The notes under the pieces: generated by a model | The model's input: only the letters and a program-made list of their open reading frames with translations | Databases searched by the model: none | Told to the model about the DNA's origin: nothing | From: Oscheius dolichura | Lineage: Eukaryota; Nematoda; Chromadorea; Rhabditida; Rhabditidae | Reading direction: 5' to 3' | DNA: 64,000 nucleotides | NCBI GenBank assembly: GCA_932521035.1 | Contig: OW051496.1 | Location: 1,426,001-1,490,000, forward strand | Part shown: positions 11,386 through 22,097 of the stretch, piece after piece | How the letters are laid out: every line of letters begins with the position of its first letter | Position numbering within the stretch: the first letter of the stretch is position 1 | Translations under genes and position numbers: made by a program

Positions 11386-11677
11386 AAATATATGAAATAT
11401 ATGAAATAGAAGCGTGGCACCATATGAATGAAGTAACAAGAATTTACATTTTCGAAACATTACGGGATGTTCAAGAAGATGAGACATTTCCCGATGGATA
11501 CGAAAATGTTACTCAGGGCTCCATGTATTAATGTAGTTGGATTGATCCCTCATTCTGAATTTTCTGTCATAATCTCTGTGCACAAAGAAAATAAATCTTC
11601 AAGTTTATTAACATCTCTCATAAATACTTCCATAAATATGCATTCCCGCCTATTTATTCCCTTTTTCTATCCTGCAA

Positions 11678-12901
11678 CTACATAACCGGAACCTTACAAA
11701 CAGATGAATACATAAGGGTACAGTCGATATCGTCCCAGGCAGCCTCTGTTGATTGTCGAATCCACATCTAAAAATAAGGTAAATCTTTTTCTAAAAAAAC
11801 TATTGCTTACTCCTACGCACCAGGTACCAGTCGTCTGCGGGGTTACACCCCAATTCGTATACCCCAACTGTAAAAATATAATGAAATGTAGATGAACATC
11901 AAAAATTACCGGAGTTCCATCAGTCCAGGAAAAGTTAGGATCCCCCGTGGACCTCATTAATCCAATCCAAGGAAAGTGAGGGCCCGTCACGGTGACGTCA
12001 ATAACCATATCTTAAATTATATTTTACGTATTTTGCAAGGAGTCTACTGTAGATGAAGGCATTTTCAGCCGCACTAGTTATTGAAGCCAGATTGCCGCCG
12101 AAACCTATGCAAGCGAGAGCAGCATTGGCAAATGTGTTCTGTTGAGAATTATAGAAATAACAGAAATTGTTGAAGATCTCCCAGTTGAGGGAGGGACAGG
12201 CTGAAATAGAGGGAGAGAATGATAGAACGAGGATTGCTCTTACGGTAGGAGGTGGTCGTTGTGGTTGTGGTCGTAGTCGTTGTAGTCGTGGAGCTGGTGG
12301 TCGTCTCCTCGGCTAAATATCTGATTGAAAGAAGAATACCAGTTCTTTTTAGCTATAGTAACTATTTCAAACACTGACAAATAAAGCAAAAGTCAATATA
12401 CCCACGGCGGGGATCGAATTGGATCGGTACACGAACGCCCGATATCCTGCACCCGTAAAGTCACGGCAAGACAAGGCGAAGCAGTTTTGTAACCGTTTTC
12501 AATAAAGATGAGCCTACTGCCGAGAGTTTACGGGTGCGGTGGATGATCGGCAGATCAAATCAAGTTTGTGAAGGGATTTCCGTTCCAATATTTCCCAAAT
12601 TCGAGAATGGAAAGCCAAAAAAGGCAAATTTTTGGAGACTGAATCAATTCTGGTTCTAAAAGAACATTGTAAAAGAACAAAATATGGGAACTTACGTGTA
12701 GTTGTGGGAGCAATTGTCGTGGTTGTTGGAGGAATTGTCGTGGTTGTTGGGATAAGAAGATCGAGAAAATCCGGTTCGTCATCAGCTGAAGATCTACAGA
12801 TTCACATAGTACTCGGCCAGTAACTCACACCATTCAGTCGGAATACAGCCAAAAGTAAAAGGGAAAAAGAGAATGGGCAGCAGCAGTGCAAAGAACACCA
12901 T
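11678..12901 (-). CDS. secreted C-type lectin domain protein 1
   Basis: Seven exons fit by frame: 12901-12829, 12785-12696, 12312-12244, 12200-12048, 12010-11910, 11867-11811 and 11767-11678, about 210 residues. Exon 1 encodes a signal peptide, MVFFALLLPILFFPFTFGC. Exons 2-3 give DDEPDFLDLLIP and a Thr-rich linker likely to be O-glycosylated. The C-type lectin domain follows: ACPSLNWEIFNNFCYF, GGNLASITSAAENAFI, WIGLMRS, FSWTDGT, NWG, TWCVG, then WDDIDCTLMYSSVCKVPVM at the C-terminus. No EPN or QPD sugar-specificity triplet is obvious. A close copy lies at 54150-55360. Such proteins are often induced by pathogens in worms; that is family knowledge, not seen here. Confidence 0.85.
12395..12540. 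repeat. palindromic element, CTGCACCCGTAAA family
   Basis: CCTGCACCCGTAAAGTCACG (about 12446-12465) is mirrored by GCCGAGAGTTTACGGGTGC (about 12519-12537). It lies in a lectin intron. The same element sits in the homologous intron of the 54 kb lectin, with its left end shortened. Other members are at 40384-40509 and partial ones at about 14943 and 36198. Confidence 0.65.
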
Positions 12902-12959
12902 ATCCCCACACTGACAGCGAGAAAGGCATGATCCAATCTTTCTGTATCAAGTTTAAGGC

Positions 12960-13600
12960 AGCCAGATGAATTAACTACGCGCAAAGATCCGCTATCAGGG
13001 GATATGACGGAAGGGAAACGCGACCGAAAGACCAGCTAGACCATGGAGATCAGGAGTATCTTATTATCAACAGAACTGTTCCATTTTTTCTTCCAATTGA
13101 CCCCTCTTGAAGGCTATTGAGAAAACTTAGGGGTATTTAGGAAAATAACTACTAAAATTTGAGTCAGCTGAAATAAATTGCAATTATGAAACGTTTTTGT
13201 GATTTTTTTTAGCTTCGGAAAGGATTTTTTATAACGCCGGCTTTCCTTTTACCAAGAAAAAAAACTTCTTCCTCCTCGAAATTTCCAGAAAAATCGAAGA
13301 AAAGCCAAAAAATGTTGTAATCCCTTCTAATAGGTGAACGTTTCATTTTCAGTAGTCTTTTTGAATTTCGTTGGATCCAGGTACAAAATGATTGGCTTCG
13401 ATATATTTTTAACATTGACAAAGAACAAACGCAATGTTTCACTTCTACTTGAAATATCCCTCAATAAACTCTTGAATTATTGTAAAAAGGCGGCTATCTG
13501 AAATTTGAAACACTTCTTGCCCCTTAGCTTCCACAAAGACAACATTTCTGAATCAATTTGCTGTCTTTTATTTAAACCTCAAAACTTCATCGATACAAAA
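12960..13600. other. intergenic; start is part of the duplicated lectin block
   Basis: The sequence up to about 13116 matches 55420-55575 and 18420-18575. From there to about 13600 I see nothing I can name. Confidence 0.4.
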
Positions 13601-13701
13601 GTGTGTGGCTTGGACGCGCGACATTAGGTCCATGGATGTCGCTCTTTGGCTGTCTAACTGTTTTTCTTCCGTTTACCGTTAATTTTTAAGCATTAAATAA
13701 G

Positions 13702-15440
13702 GAGACTAACGACCAGGTTGCCACGCTGTACATGCACGGTTTCTCCGACAACAAAGTGGTTATCCCTCTCCACACCGAGATATCCAAACAGGTTTGTTAT
13801 TTCTCCTTTATTTTCAATTTTATTCTCATAATTTTCAGCTCTTATGTTCCATGTTTGACCAGCAGGTCACCCAGCGGATTGGAGTCTATTTCCAAGGGGA
13901 GCTGCTGACCTTATTCGGTGTCGACGACCTCGATGTGTCTTTCATCACCGAGAAGCCAGGATTCTTCCGTATTCGGGTAATTTCTCTCTTTTCTAGGCTC
14001 AGAAAGTCGTCAATTTCAGTTTGATAGCTATGATACGATAGCCGTAGACTCGGCTAATACGGACAACTGGCCATCGGTTGGCCAATGGTCAAATAACCAA
14101 CAGCAACAGTGGCCCAACCCGCCACAGTGGCAGTCCAACCAGCAGTGGAACACTGACCCATGGCCAACCAAATCTGTGGAAAATAAGAGAGAAAGAACAG
14201 CAGCCGGCCGTTCCAATTCACCTCCTAGCCCGCTGGTAAGCTTTTTCAATTGGTTTTTGTTTTAGCAGGCCCATAAAATCTCGGCAGTGGGATTATTTTA
14301 ATTTTGCGCCGTCCTTTCACTTCCACCAGTTGTTGATTTTTATGGGTTTGGGTATTTTTGGGTGTGTCACAGTTCACACAACCTGGTTTTTAACCTTTCC
14401 CGGGAGCCACAGTTCATACTACTTTTATTTCAAAGAGCCACAGTTCACACAACTTCTCTGCTTGACATTATTGGGAAAGTAAAGCACTTCCGGGTTCTAG
14501 CAATGGAATAAAACCTGCGTTCTTTATAAAAAGAGGCCAAAACACTTCAACATCAATTTTTGAGCGATAAATAGAATTTCGGCTCAAAAAGGCCGTAAGA
14601 TGTCTGTATTTTGCCTCCCAGACTCTCCATATTCATCATTTCCTATTTTTTGTGGGGTTTAAACCGATTGTGGTGTCTAAACAGCTGCCCGACCCTAAAA
14701 AAGGAGTACCAACTGGAGCCAGTGGTAACCCCAAAATTGAAATTTTTCAAGTTCTGGCTTCAGAATAATAGTGACAAATATTTTATACCGGCTATTAGAA
14801 TGTCATATGTGGCTTACGAAACAGTTTTGTAAAAGAAGAAAGCTGAATCGTGGCGGGGTAAAAAGTAGAAAAAGTAAAGAAAAATTAGGCGAAAGTAGAA
14901 AATTTCGTGTTCTGGCCTCGTAATAATCTCTTTCTCACAGCTGCCGAGAGTTTACGGGTGCGGCGGCCGGAACAAATTCTCCAGACGCCTATTTATTTCT
15001 CCCTTTTTCAGAAATGGGGAGAAGCGAAAGATCTCAATGCTGGATGGGGCAAGCCAGCTCGTTGGAATCCCTCGAGTCCAACTTCTTCTCCTCCCTTTTC
15101 TGGAGACTGGATGGGAAAGCCGAGGACAATAGAAATCGGGACAGGATCATCTAGTTCTTCTTCTAATCAACAGGTAGCCATATTGCCCGTATTTTCTCCA
15201 AAAATTCCCCATTTTTCGCCAATTTTTTCAGTGAAATTCCTTATTTTTCGTTTATATCCCTCCAAAATATTCTATTTTCAGGCTCGTGAAATCAATTTCT
15301 GGGGTGGAAATACAGAAAACAACACCTGGAATGGGAAGGATAAGGCGAAAACTGGCGAGGCAGACGAAGAATTCCTATATCAGGAGGACCAAGCCCCCTT
15401 GAATGACTTTTCCACCTGGAAAGAGACCAAGGATATATAG
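13702..15440 (+). CDS. WG/GW-motif-rich protein, 5' end uncertain
   Basis: Five exons read in frame: 13702-13791, 13839-13976, 14020-14235, 15012-15173 and 15282-15440. The N-terminal part contains DQVATLYMHGFSDNKVV and GVYFQGELLTLFGVDDLDVS, without a domain I recognise. From about residue 90 the protein is low-complexity and tryptophan-rich: DNWPSVGQWSNNQQQQWP, NTDPWP, NAGWGKPARWNPS, GDWMGKP, NFWGGNTENNTWNG. Scattered W next to G resembles Argonaute-hook proteins, but that is only a resemblance. A possible upstream exon near 13620-13660 reads RSMDVALWLSN and has a counterpart at 56552-56590. Confidence 0.6.
14236..15011. other. long intron with repeats
   Basis: It contains three spaced copies of CACAGTTCACAC or CACAGTTCATAC at about 14368-14455. 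Near 14943 is a partial CTGCCGAGAGTTTACGGGTG element. Confidence 0.4.
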
Positions 15441-15449
15441 ACCTATTGT

Positions 15450-15970
15450 AAATACAAATTTCGATAAAAGAAACTTTGGATATTGTTCAATCGACGTCCT
15501 AGAGAGTAGGAAATAAGGAAGAGGAATAAGATCAGACGAGAGTCAGCGGAGGTCAGGTCGGTCACAACTAATAACAACAACACAACTAACAATAATCGGC
15601 TAAGACAATAAAAAAGCCCGTCTCTCTCTCTCTCTCTTTCTCGAAGAAAGTCCCGCTTCGGGAATTTTATCCCGTATCATATGAAGATCAATGCGATCAT
15701 TGCGCAAATTTCGCTGTGAGCAATAGAGTCGACCGTTTGATTTTCTCATGTAAGACAGATTTGCTTCTTGTTGCAGACTCTAGGTAACTCTAGGTAATGA
15801 GGAACAGAGCCGCGGAACCCGAAAGACGTTAAAATATTCCCCACTTTATGGAGATTTTGCCCCTTTAGCCCTTTCAAAAAAAAAACCCCTTTTACCAGTA
15901 GAAAACAAGCCGATCTCCATGAGCCCGGGAGTTTATTAACAATTTTCACAAATAACTTCATAAATAAAAA
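15450..15970. other. intergenic, no gene seen
   Basis: A TCTC microsatellite lies at about 15620-15640. Nothing else is recognised. Confidence 0.35.
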
Positions 15971-15974
15971 AATA

Positions 15975-16195
15975 AATAAACCTTTTTAGTAAGGCGCCCA
16001 TATCCTCATCCACTAGATTTGTGTCTATAGTTGGACCATTGACAATTTCCACCATGCGACGAAAATGGTCTTCCCCAAGGTCTTCATATGGTATTCTCCA
16101 CAAACAAATCTTTTAAAACAATTTTTTTAATACTTTCGATGAAATATTTCCCAAATAGATATTGCTAGTGAAAAAATGTCGGCGGGACGGCTTTT
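15975..16195 (-). pseudogene. kinase C-lobe fragment
   Basis: The minus strand encodes SRPADIFSLAISIWEIFHR, which corresponds to the DVYSxG helix region. After an intron it reads ICLWRIPYEDLGEDHFRRM and DEDMGALLKR, ending at a donor. The next exon with CW and RP was not found, nor any N-lobe. It abuts the 3' end of a lectin gene. It is probably a leftover of the local kinase family. Confidence 0.5.
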
Positions 16196-16262
16196 TTTAA
16201 ATGTTTATTAACAATTTTAACGAGTAGTTGAGCATACAAAATGGTTTTGTCTACAGGTTTCA

Positions 16263-18360
16263 TCAAGTAGCGGCAATCATGCACAAAAGGTCACGCAGAG
16301 CAGCATCACACGCTGTGTTGAACCACATACCAAGCAGGACTGGAATTGTAGACATCTAAAACATAGCGGTCTTCTTCTAGATTTATATATTTTTTACCGC
16401 CATGCAATTATAACCAGCCATTGCATATGGTTGGCCAGAGCCCGTATTCCAATTCTCATAGGGGCCGTACTAAAGGATATTATATAACAATAAATGAAAG
16501 GAGACGTTACCATAGTTCCATCAGTCCAATACCATGTGCCTAGCGTTATTGTCGGTGAATAACCACCCATGAAAACATAGTTAGTCGCACCAGCAAGGTT
16601 ACCTAGGAAGGAAATTCATTGGTTCGACTAAATTGTTTCTAAATATATCGACAAATGATTGCAAATGTTCCTTCTAAGAACCGCTTTCTTCTTTAAAATC
16701 TAGGTGTAGCAGGGTATTTGGTCGCGGTGGTTTGATCAAACAATTGAGCCAAATGCTTTCTAAAAAAAAGTTTATCCCCGTAGTGAACTCTTTTTGTACA
16801 TTCCTGTCAAGCCACCTTTGAGTTCCTCTTTTCAAGATAGTCATTAATAGTTTTGCTCCATTTGCATGGCCATAAAACCCAGACGCATTGATAAAATTAG
16901 TCGCCGTTCAAAAAAAAATGAAACCTACTGGCGATAAAAGCATTTTCATCCGCACTATGAATGGAAGCCAATGTTGCACCAGCCACCACAGCATCACACT
17001 TTGTATTATCCACCAGTCCGCCTGATCCTGGTACAAGTAGATAGCAGAAATTGTTGGCTGGATTGAACGCCCACGCGGTAGAAGGACACGCTGAAATAGG
17101 CTATTTTCAAACGCTTGGATTGTTTTGTTTGAAAGATATTTTGGGGACGGCCAAGCTCCAGCCGGAACTGAAATGGAAACGACCCAAAATGCCAACATCA
17201 CCGAAAGAAAACGACCCAAAAGCGCTCATGGTCGTTTCGAAAATGACCGAAACAAAAACGACCCGTTTCGGACGAATTTTTCTGCAATTTTGAATGACGT
17301 TTCTAAAATTCCATCAATATTGCTAAAATGCTCTATTGGTGGAATTTATACGTTATTCTTCATCTTTCTGATGTTCTTTTACTAGAAGAGTGTCTCTCGG
17401 ATCCGGAAACACTGATTTTCGTCCGGATCGGATCCGGTTCGGATCAATCCGATGTGCCAAAAAAGTAGCCATATAGTCCGTTTCCAACGGATATGTCATG
17501 AGTTCAAATTTCGCGGCGCATCTCCGTTGCGAGACCAAGTCGGAAGAAGGCTGGTCTCACAGCGGAGGCGCGACAGACCTTTAAATCCGTTGAAAATAGA
17601 CTATACCACGAGGAGAAATGGACGCTCCCACAAAACTCTCGAAAGAAGCAAATGTCGAGAGTGCCACGAGTTTGTACTTTAATATATTTCGTATAATTGG
17701 CATAAAAAAGTGTGCAGCAACTGTTAGAGAATCACGCATTTCAAAGAAAAGAAAAAAGCCACAGCGAGGGCGCGCCGCATTTGTTTGATGTTATGGTTTC
17801 TACATTTTTGTTATGGTTTCTTCAGTTTCTTACGGTAAGATGTCGTGGTCGTGGTCGTAGTAGTGGTTGTGGTAGTGGTCGTCTCAATGGCTAAATTTCC
17901 GATTGAATTAAGAATAACAAATACTTTTAGTCGGGAACCTGTTTCTACTCCCCGGTTCGAATCAATTCTGACTTTTGTAAAGGAACAAAATATGGAAACT
18001 GACCTGTAGTTGTTGGAGGAATTGTCGTGGTTGTGGGAGGAATTGTCGTGGTCGTGGTGGTCGTCTCACCGGCTAAATTTCTGATTGAACAAGGAAGAAC
18101 AAATATGTTTAATATTCGGGTATCGAATCCAATTTAATTCTGATTTTTGTAAAGGAACAAAATACGTAAACTGACCTGTAGTTGTGGGAGGAATTGACGT
18201 GGTTGTTGGGATAAGAAGATCAAGGAAATCCGGCTCGTCGTCAACTGAAAATGTACAGAATCTTACGGTAATCGGCCAGTAACTCACTCCATTCAGTTGG
18301 AATACAGCCAAAAGTAAAAGGGAAAAGAAGAATAGGCAGGAGGAGAAAAGATAGCGCCAT
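16263..18360 (-). CDS. secreted C-type lectin domain protein 2
   Basis: The signal peptide starts at 18360 (MALSFLLLPILLFPFTFGC). Then come DDEPDFLDLLIPTTTSIPP and two further Thr-rich exons near 18000-18075 and 17830-17895. The lectin domain follows: ACPSTAWAFNPANNFCYLL, ATLASIHSADENAFIA, GTWYWTDGTM, YGPYENWNTGSG, and a last exon with FNTACDAALRDLLCMIAAT before a stop at 16263. The canonical WIGL strand is replaced by VFMGGYS. The long introns at about 16600-16920 and 17100-17830 carry repeats. It is a diverged relative of the lectins at 11.7 and 54.15 kb. Confidence 0.75.
17150..17460. repeat. AAACGACCC and GGATCCGG repeat patches in a lectin intron
   Basis: The unit AAACGACCCAAA and relatives recur at about 17175-17270, followed by GGATCCGG/CGGATC units at about 17398-17450. 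GGATCCGG-type repeats recur at 47810-47960. Confidence 0.5.
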
Positions 18361-18399
18361 ATTTCCAACACTGACAACGAGAAATGGACGACCCCCCAC

Positions 18400-19255
18400 C
18401 TTCCCGTATCGAGTTTAAGGCAGCCAGAAAAAAAAAATTAACTACCCGCAAAGATCCGCCATCAGGGGACATGACGGAAGGACGCGCGACCGAAAGACCA
18501 GATATCCATGTCCATGGAGACCAGGAGTCTTATTACCAACAGAACTGTTCCATTTTTTCTTCCAATTGACCCCTCTTGAAGGCATGGTCACCTCTCTGAC
18601 CCCGGATAAATCGCGCTGGCCCCGTCCTTCTCCTCTATCGCAATATTGTTTGTGTGCGTTTCGGTGAGGATACCTCCGTCTCTGGTTGTTATCTTTGCTT
18701 TTGCATATCACCCACAACCATTCCTGTGGTCATCACCTGGTGAGCTCACCAAATCTAGAAAATCAAATTTCTTTGATTTTGATGATTCTTCATCTTATTT
18801 CTATTATTTTTCGATCGTGCTTTTAGCTTTTTTGCTAATTTCAACTACTAGCAATATCTAGAGATCATGGGGAATCCGATGCCGTAACTTTTATTTCATA
18901 AGGATGAATGTCAGAAAATATTGTTTGTGTGCGTTTCGGTGAGGATACAAAGAGGGTCGCTCCCCTCCGTCTCTGGTTGTTATCTTTGCTTTTGCATATC
19001 ACCCACAGTCATTCCTGTGGTCATCCATCCCCTGTCCCTTTCCCACAGCCTTTCCAATTTTTTTATTTTTCCAGAGTTCCCATATAAACAGAATAAAGAT
19101 GGCAACACGGTCAGATTCTTCTCCAACAATCCAAATTTACAATTTCTCACCAGTAATCGATCAAAAATGAGTTCAAACCCTTTCAATCTCTTATCAACTT
19201 ACCGCTTTTTTATTTCCTCCCTGTTTCCTCCTAAAATATACGAATTTTGTTGAAG
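18400..19255. repeat. duplicated block related to 55400-55915
   Basis: Long near-identical stretches with 55420-55915 include CAATATTGTTTGTGTG and the run through GTTCCCATATAAACAGAATA to about 19190. An extra segment of about 280 bp at 18645-18920 is flanked by repeated TTGTTTGTGTGCGTTTCGG. The CATATAAACAG may be a promoter. No coding exon is secure. Confidence 0.55.
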
Positions 19256-19266
19256 TATTTACAGAC

Positions 19267-19400
19267 ATGGAGATTGCCCAAGACGGAGCCCTTCTTCTCG
19301 ACGAATCGTCTATGAATTCGCCCGTAGGGCCGTTCTCTATCAGCCGGTATCAAACAAATTGGAAAAATAGTACTTTGGAAAGACTCCGGGGACGGGCATT
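19267..19400 (+). CDS. possible first exon, unknown
   Basis: An ATG at 19267 opens MEIAQDGALLLDESSMNSPV and SRYQTNWKNS, then runs into the repeated block from about 19388. It could be a 5' exon of the EFHC-like relic at 20098, but I cannot join them. Confidence 0.25.
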
Positions 19401-19620
19401 CGTCACAAAAGATGGTTTTTTAAAATTTTTCTTCATTCTGGTCACGTTATCTCAAAATAAGGTCCAAATCTTTGCAAATTCGTTCCTTTCTCTAAATACT
19501 GCTTATTTTGGAGAGTAGCAGCCATTTAAAGAGGATTCCTCTCTGTACTTAGACTTTCTTTATGCCGATTACCAATAACAAACACGGGGTTTAACCAAAA
19601 AATGTATTCTTTGGCAAAGC
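19388..19620. repeat. duplicated block, partner of 11155-11385
   Basis: See 11155-11385: the same sequence in the same orientation with only a few differences. Confidence 0.7.
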
Positions 19621-20097
19621 GACGTGCGATCTGCTATATAATTTTGTCTACGCGCACTACTTCGCTAAACCTACGAACCTCTCTTCCTACAATACCATCG
19701 GAAATAGGCCTTCTTCTTTTTAGAACCTTCACTTTCCGTTAGTACAAAGGATAAAATGATACATGACAAGAGCAGATTCTTCTCTGACGGCTTATCTGTG
19801 CAGAGCATAGAGCAATCTCTACCCTAGAGATGAATGTTTAGTTTCATTCAAAGAAATGTTCCTTCTCCAAACATGCGAGAAAGCATTGGGAGTATCAGTT
19901 TGAATGAATTTTCGATTACTAATAACAAAGCGCCTTATTCCTGTGTTTTTATTGTTACGCGGAGAAAGACGGATGGGAGGAGGAGATACATAGGATACGG
20001 TAAGGATAGAGAAATGTAGCATTGATAAAATAACATGTATGACCTTCCAGTTCCTATAATATCCCTCTTATAAAACAGAAATCATCACCTTTTTTAG

Positions 20098-20179
20098 ATC
20101 ATTCAAACTGCACTATCACCTGGCTGACGGCACTTTCTCGATGATGGAGCCCCCGGTGGATAATAGTGGAATGTTACAG
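20098..20179 (+). pseudogene. EFHC-type DM10 domain exon, relic
   Basis: Between a TTTTTTAG acceptor and a CAG/GTAGTC donor, one exon encodes SFKLHYHLADGTFSMMEP and VDNSGMLQ. The pattern of Tyr-His strand, Asp, Met, EP-x-V-x-NSG-x-LQ matches the first DM10 domain of EFHC1-like axonemal proteins. No adjoining DM10 exons were found within several kilobases, so I read it as a remnant or a very fragmented gene. Confidence 0.4.
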
Positions 20180-21140
20180 GTAGTCATTATAAATCGGATT
20201 GAACATTTAAAGGGAGCCTCCGGAAACAAAAAAAAAATTATGAAAAGTATGACGATCTTTTTTCGCGGGCAGCGTTTTTCGTTAGCGTCCTTTTTTTGAG
20301 AAAATCGTTTTATCGACAAATTTATTTATTTCTTTGCTTGCTCATGTTTTCTCTGTATTATTTTTGTTGCTAAATGATCTACATTCGATTGCGCTTCTTT
20401 TGCAGTATCACTGAGTATGTGACATGCAGTACAACTGGTAAAAAATGTACAACAACGCACCAAACGAATCTGATATTGAATTGGATGAATTTCTTTCGAT
20501 TATCATATTGTTTTTGCTTCCACTTATTTTTAACTAGTATGCCTCCGGCGGCCTTTGGCCGCGTTGGAATTAGTTTATAACGGTCGAAAAAGGTCAAACG
20601 GTCGAAACTTTCTGCTTCTCTCTCTCATTTGACCTGTCAATCCGTACAGACGACAGGTCTTGCAGACAGACAGAGATCTGCCTATTATTAGGGTAGGATA
20701 CATAGAGTAGCATGTTAGCAATGCTCTATAACGGTTACAGAAAGAAAATTGAAGAAAAATGAGCTTAATCAGCATATTGCAAGTCGCTTTCGAATTTCGT
20801 CATTATTTCATTTTCATTATTTGTTGTATTACTTTCTATTGTTGTTTTATCATTTCTATTTTGTTTCCTATTATTTCTAATTTAAATCTACTAGAATGGA
20901 GAGTTTCCATTCATATGTACATTTAGTATTATAGATATAATTTTTTTTTCTTTTTTTTTTGAAATTTAGCCGAACAATGGTTGGTCCCACTGTCTATTCT
21001 AGTAGTCTGATCGATTGCAACTAACAGAATAATGTGAAAATGTGTAGTTTTGCTCAATAAGTGTCATTCAGGTGTAGGGTATAATTCCGGCGCAATTTCC
21101 ACAAATTTGAATTTTGGCGAGCTGTGGAAGAAAGAGGAAT
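20180..21140. other. intergenic with a dispersed repeat
   Basis: Apart from the repeat at 20541-20700 I see AT-rich sequence without exons. Confidence 0.4.
20541..20700 (+). repeat. dispersed repeat, copy 2
   Basis: It starts GCCTCCGGCGGCCTTTGGCC, includes GGTCGAAACTTTCTGCTTCT and ends CTGCCTATTATTAGGGTAGG. The inverted counterpart is at 46032-46222 and a shorter copy at 4740-4875. Confidence 0.7.
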
Positions 21141-21232
21141 CGAAAAAAAAATTTAGATATTATTGTTAAAAAATAATTTATTGTCCAGTAATTTACAAGA
21201 GTTACAGTAATTTTTACACAGATGGGAAGAGA

Positions 21233-21870
21233 TCACTGTTGCATTTTCTCTTGTTCCTCCGGATTTTTCTTCTGAACCAGAGTGATGGGAATTTCTCGTG
21301 GTGGGAGAGTTTTCACGGCTTCGACGGTCAAGTGCCCATGTTCCGAGAGGGATGACTTCAAATTGATGTCTTTGATATCCTCCGGAAGGGCCCAAGTCCT
21401 TCGGAATTGGCGGTCAAACTCGGAAAATTCGCCATTGCGATGAGTTTTTCCTTCCACAATGAGGACCTGCTCTTCTAGACGGACATTCAGCTCCCGGGGA
21501 TGGAAATGCGAGACATCGATAGTTACAGAGAACTTTTTATCGTCGTTCACCTAAAAAAATGAATAAAATAAGGTACAAGACACTGCTTTTAGGGATCCGT
21601 GGAGATCGAAACAACGAAATTCCCAATTGGGCGCTTATTTAACAACCAGCCGTTTCGAAATCTCAATTGGAGGAAAAAAATGAAAGTAGTTTTGACAATG
21701 TTTCCCTATTTTAAATGACTCACCTGACTGATAACGTGTCCCACATCCACGGAATTGGCCTTATTCCTCCAATAAGCCGGCAGACAGCGATCAGGGCCAG
21801 CTACCTCCTGAGAGATAATTTCCTCCAAAAGATTAGCGAAGGGGTTGGCGGGAAAGGAAGTAAGGATCAT
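21233..21870 (-). CDS. small heat-shock protein (Hsp20/alpha-crystallin)
   Basis: Two exons, 21870-21724 and 21550-21233, encode about 154 residues. The start at 21870 gives MILTSFPANPFANLLEEII. The alpha-crystallin domain follows in exon 2: KFSVTIDVSHFHPRELNVRL, VLIVEGKTHRNGEF, a FRRTWALPEDI segment and LSEHGHLTVEAVK, which carries the family's G-x-L strand. The tail reads REIPITL, an I-x-I/V anchor type. It would act as an ATP-independent chaperone that holds unfolding proteins. It is divergently paired with the gene at 22098 across a shared heat-shock promoter, like the hsp-16 pairs of C. elegans. Confidence 0.92.
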
Positions 21871-21924
21871 GATTTTGAAAGCGGTAGGAAACTTTTTGGA
21901 TGACTAGAGCCCGCCGCCGCGGTC

Positions 21925-21931
21925 ATTATAT
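21925..21931 (-). promoter_or_regulatory. TATA box of the minus-strand Hsp20 gene
   Basis: The minus strand reads CATATAATG about 55 bp upstream of the ATG at 21870. Confidence 0.5.
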
Positions 21932-21943
21932 GCCGGTCGCGGG

Positions 21944-21961
21944 GAATGTTCTCGAACCTTC
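21944..21961. promoter_or_regulatory. heat-shock element, four alternating units
   Basis: GAATGTTCTCGAACCTTC is four perfect inverted nGAAn units, the binding site of trimeric HSF1. It sits between the two divergent Hsp20 genes. A second shorter site, TTCGAGAA, lies at 22008-22015. Confidence 0.85.
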
Positions 21962-22032
21962 GCGGCGCACCCAGGGAGGGCGAGGCGCCGGGGAAACGGC
22001 TGGACGCTTCGAGAAATCATCATCCGAAACAG

Positions 22033-22040
22033 AATAAATA
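22033..22040 (+). promoter_or_regulatory. TATA-like box of the plus-strand Hsp20 gene
   Basis: AATAAATA lies about 60 bp upstream of the ATG at 22098, just after the TTCGAGAA half-site. Confidence 0.4.
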
Positions 22041-22097
22041 GCCAGGCAGCGGCTGGAGAGGACAACACTTTCCACTTTCCTCACTTCTTCTCTCAAA

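Noticed and set aside
13794..14024. ORF as an independent small gene
   Set aside because: Its second half is an exon of the WG-rich gene; the first half is intron read-through.
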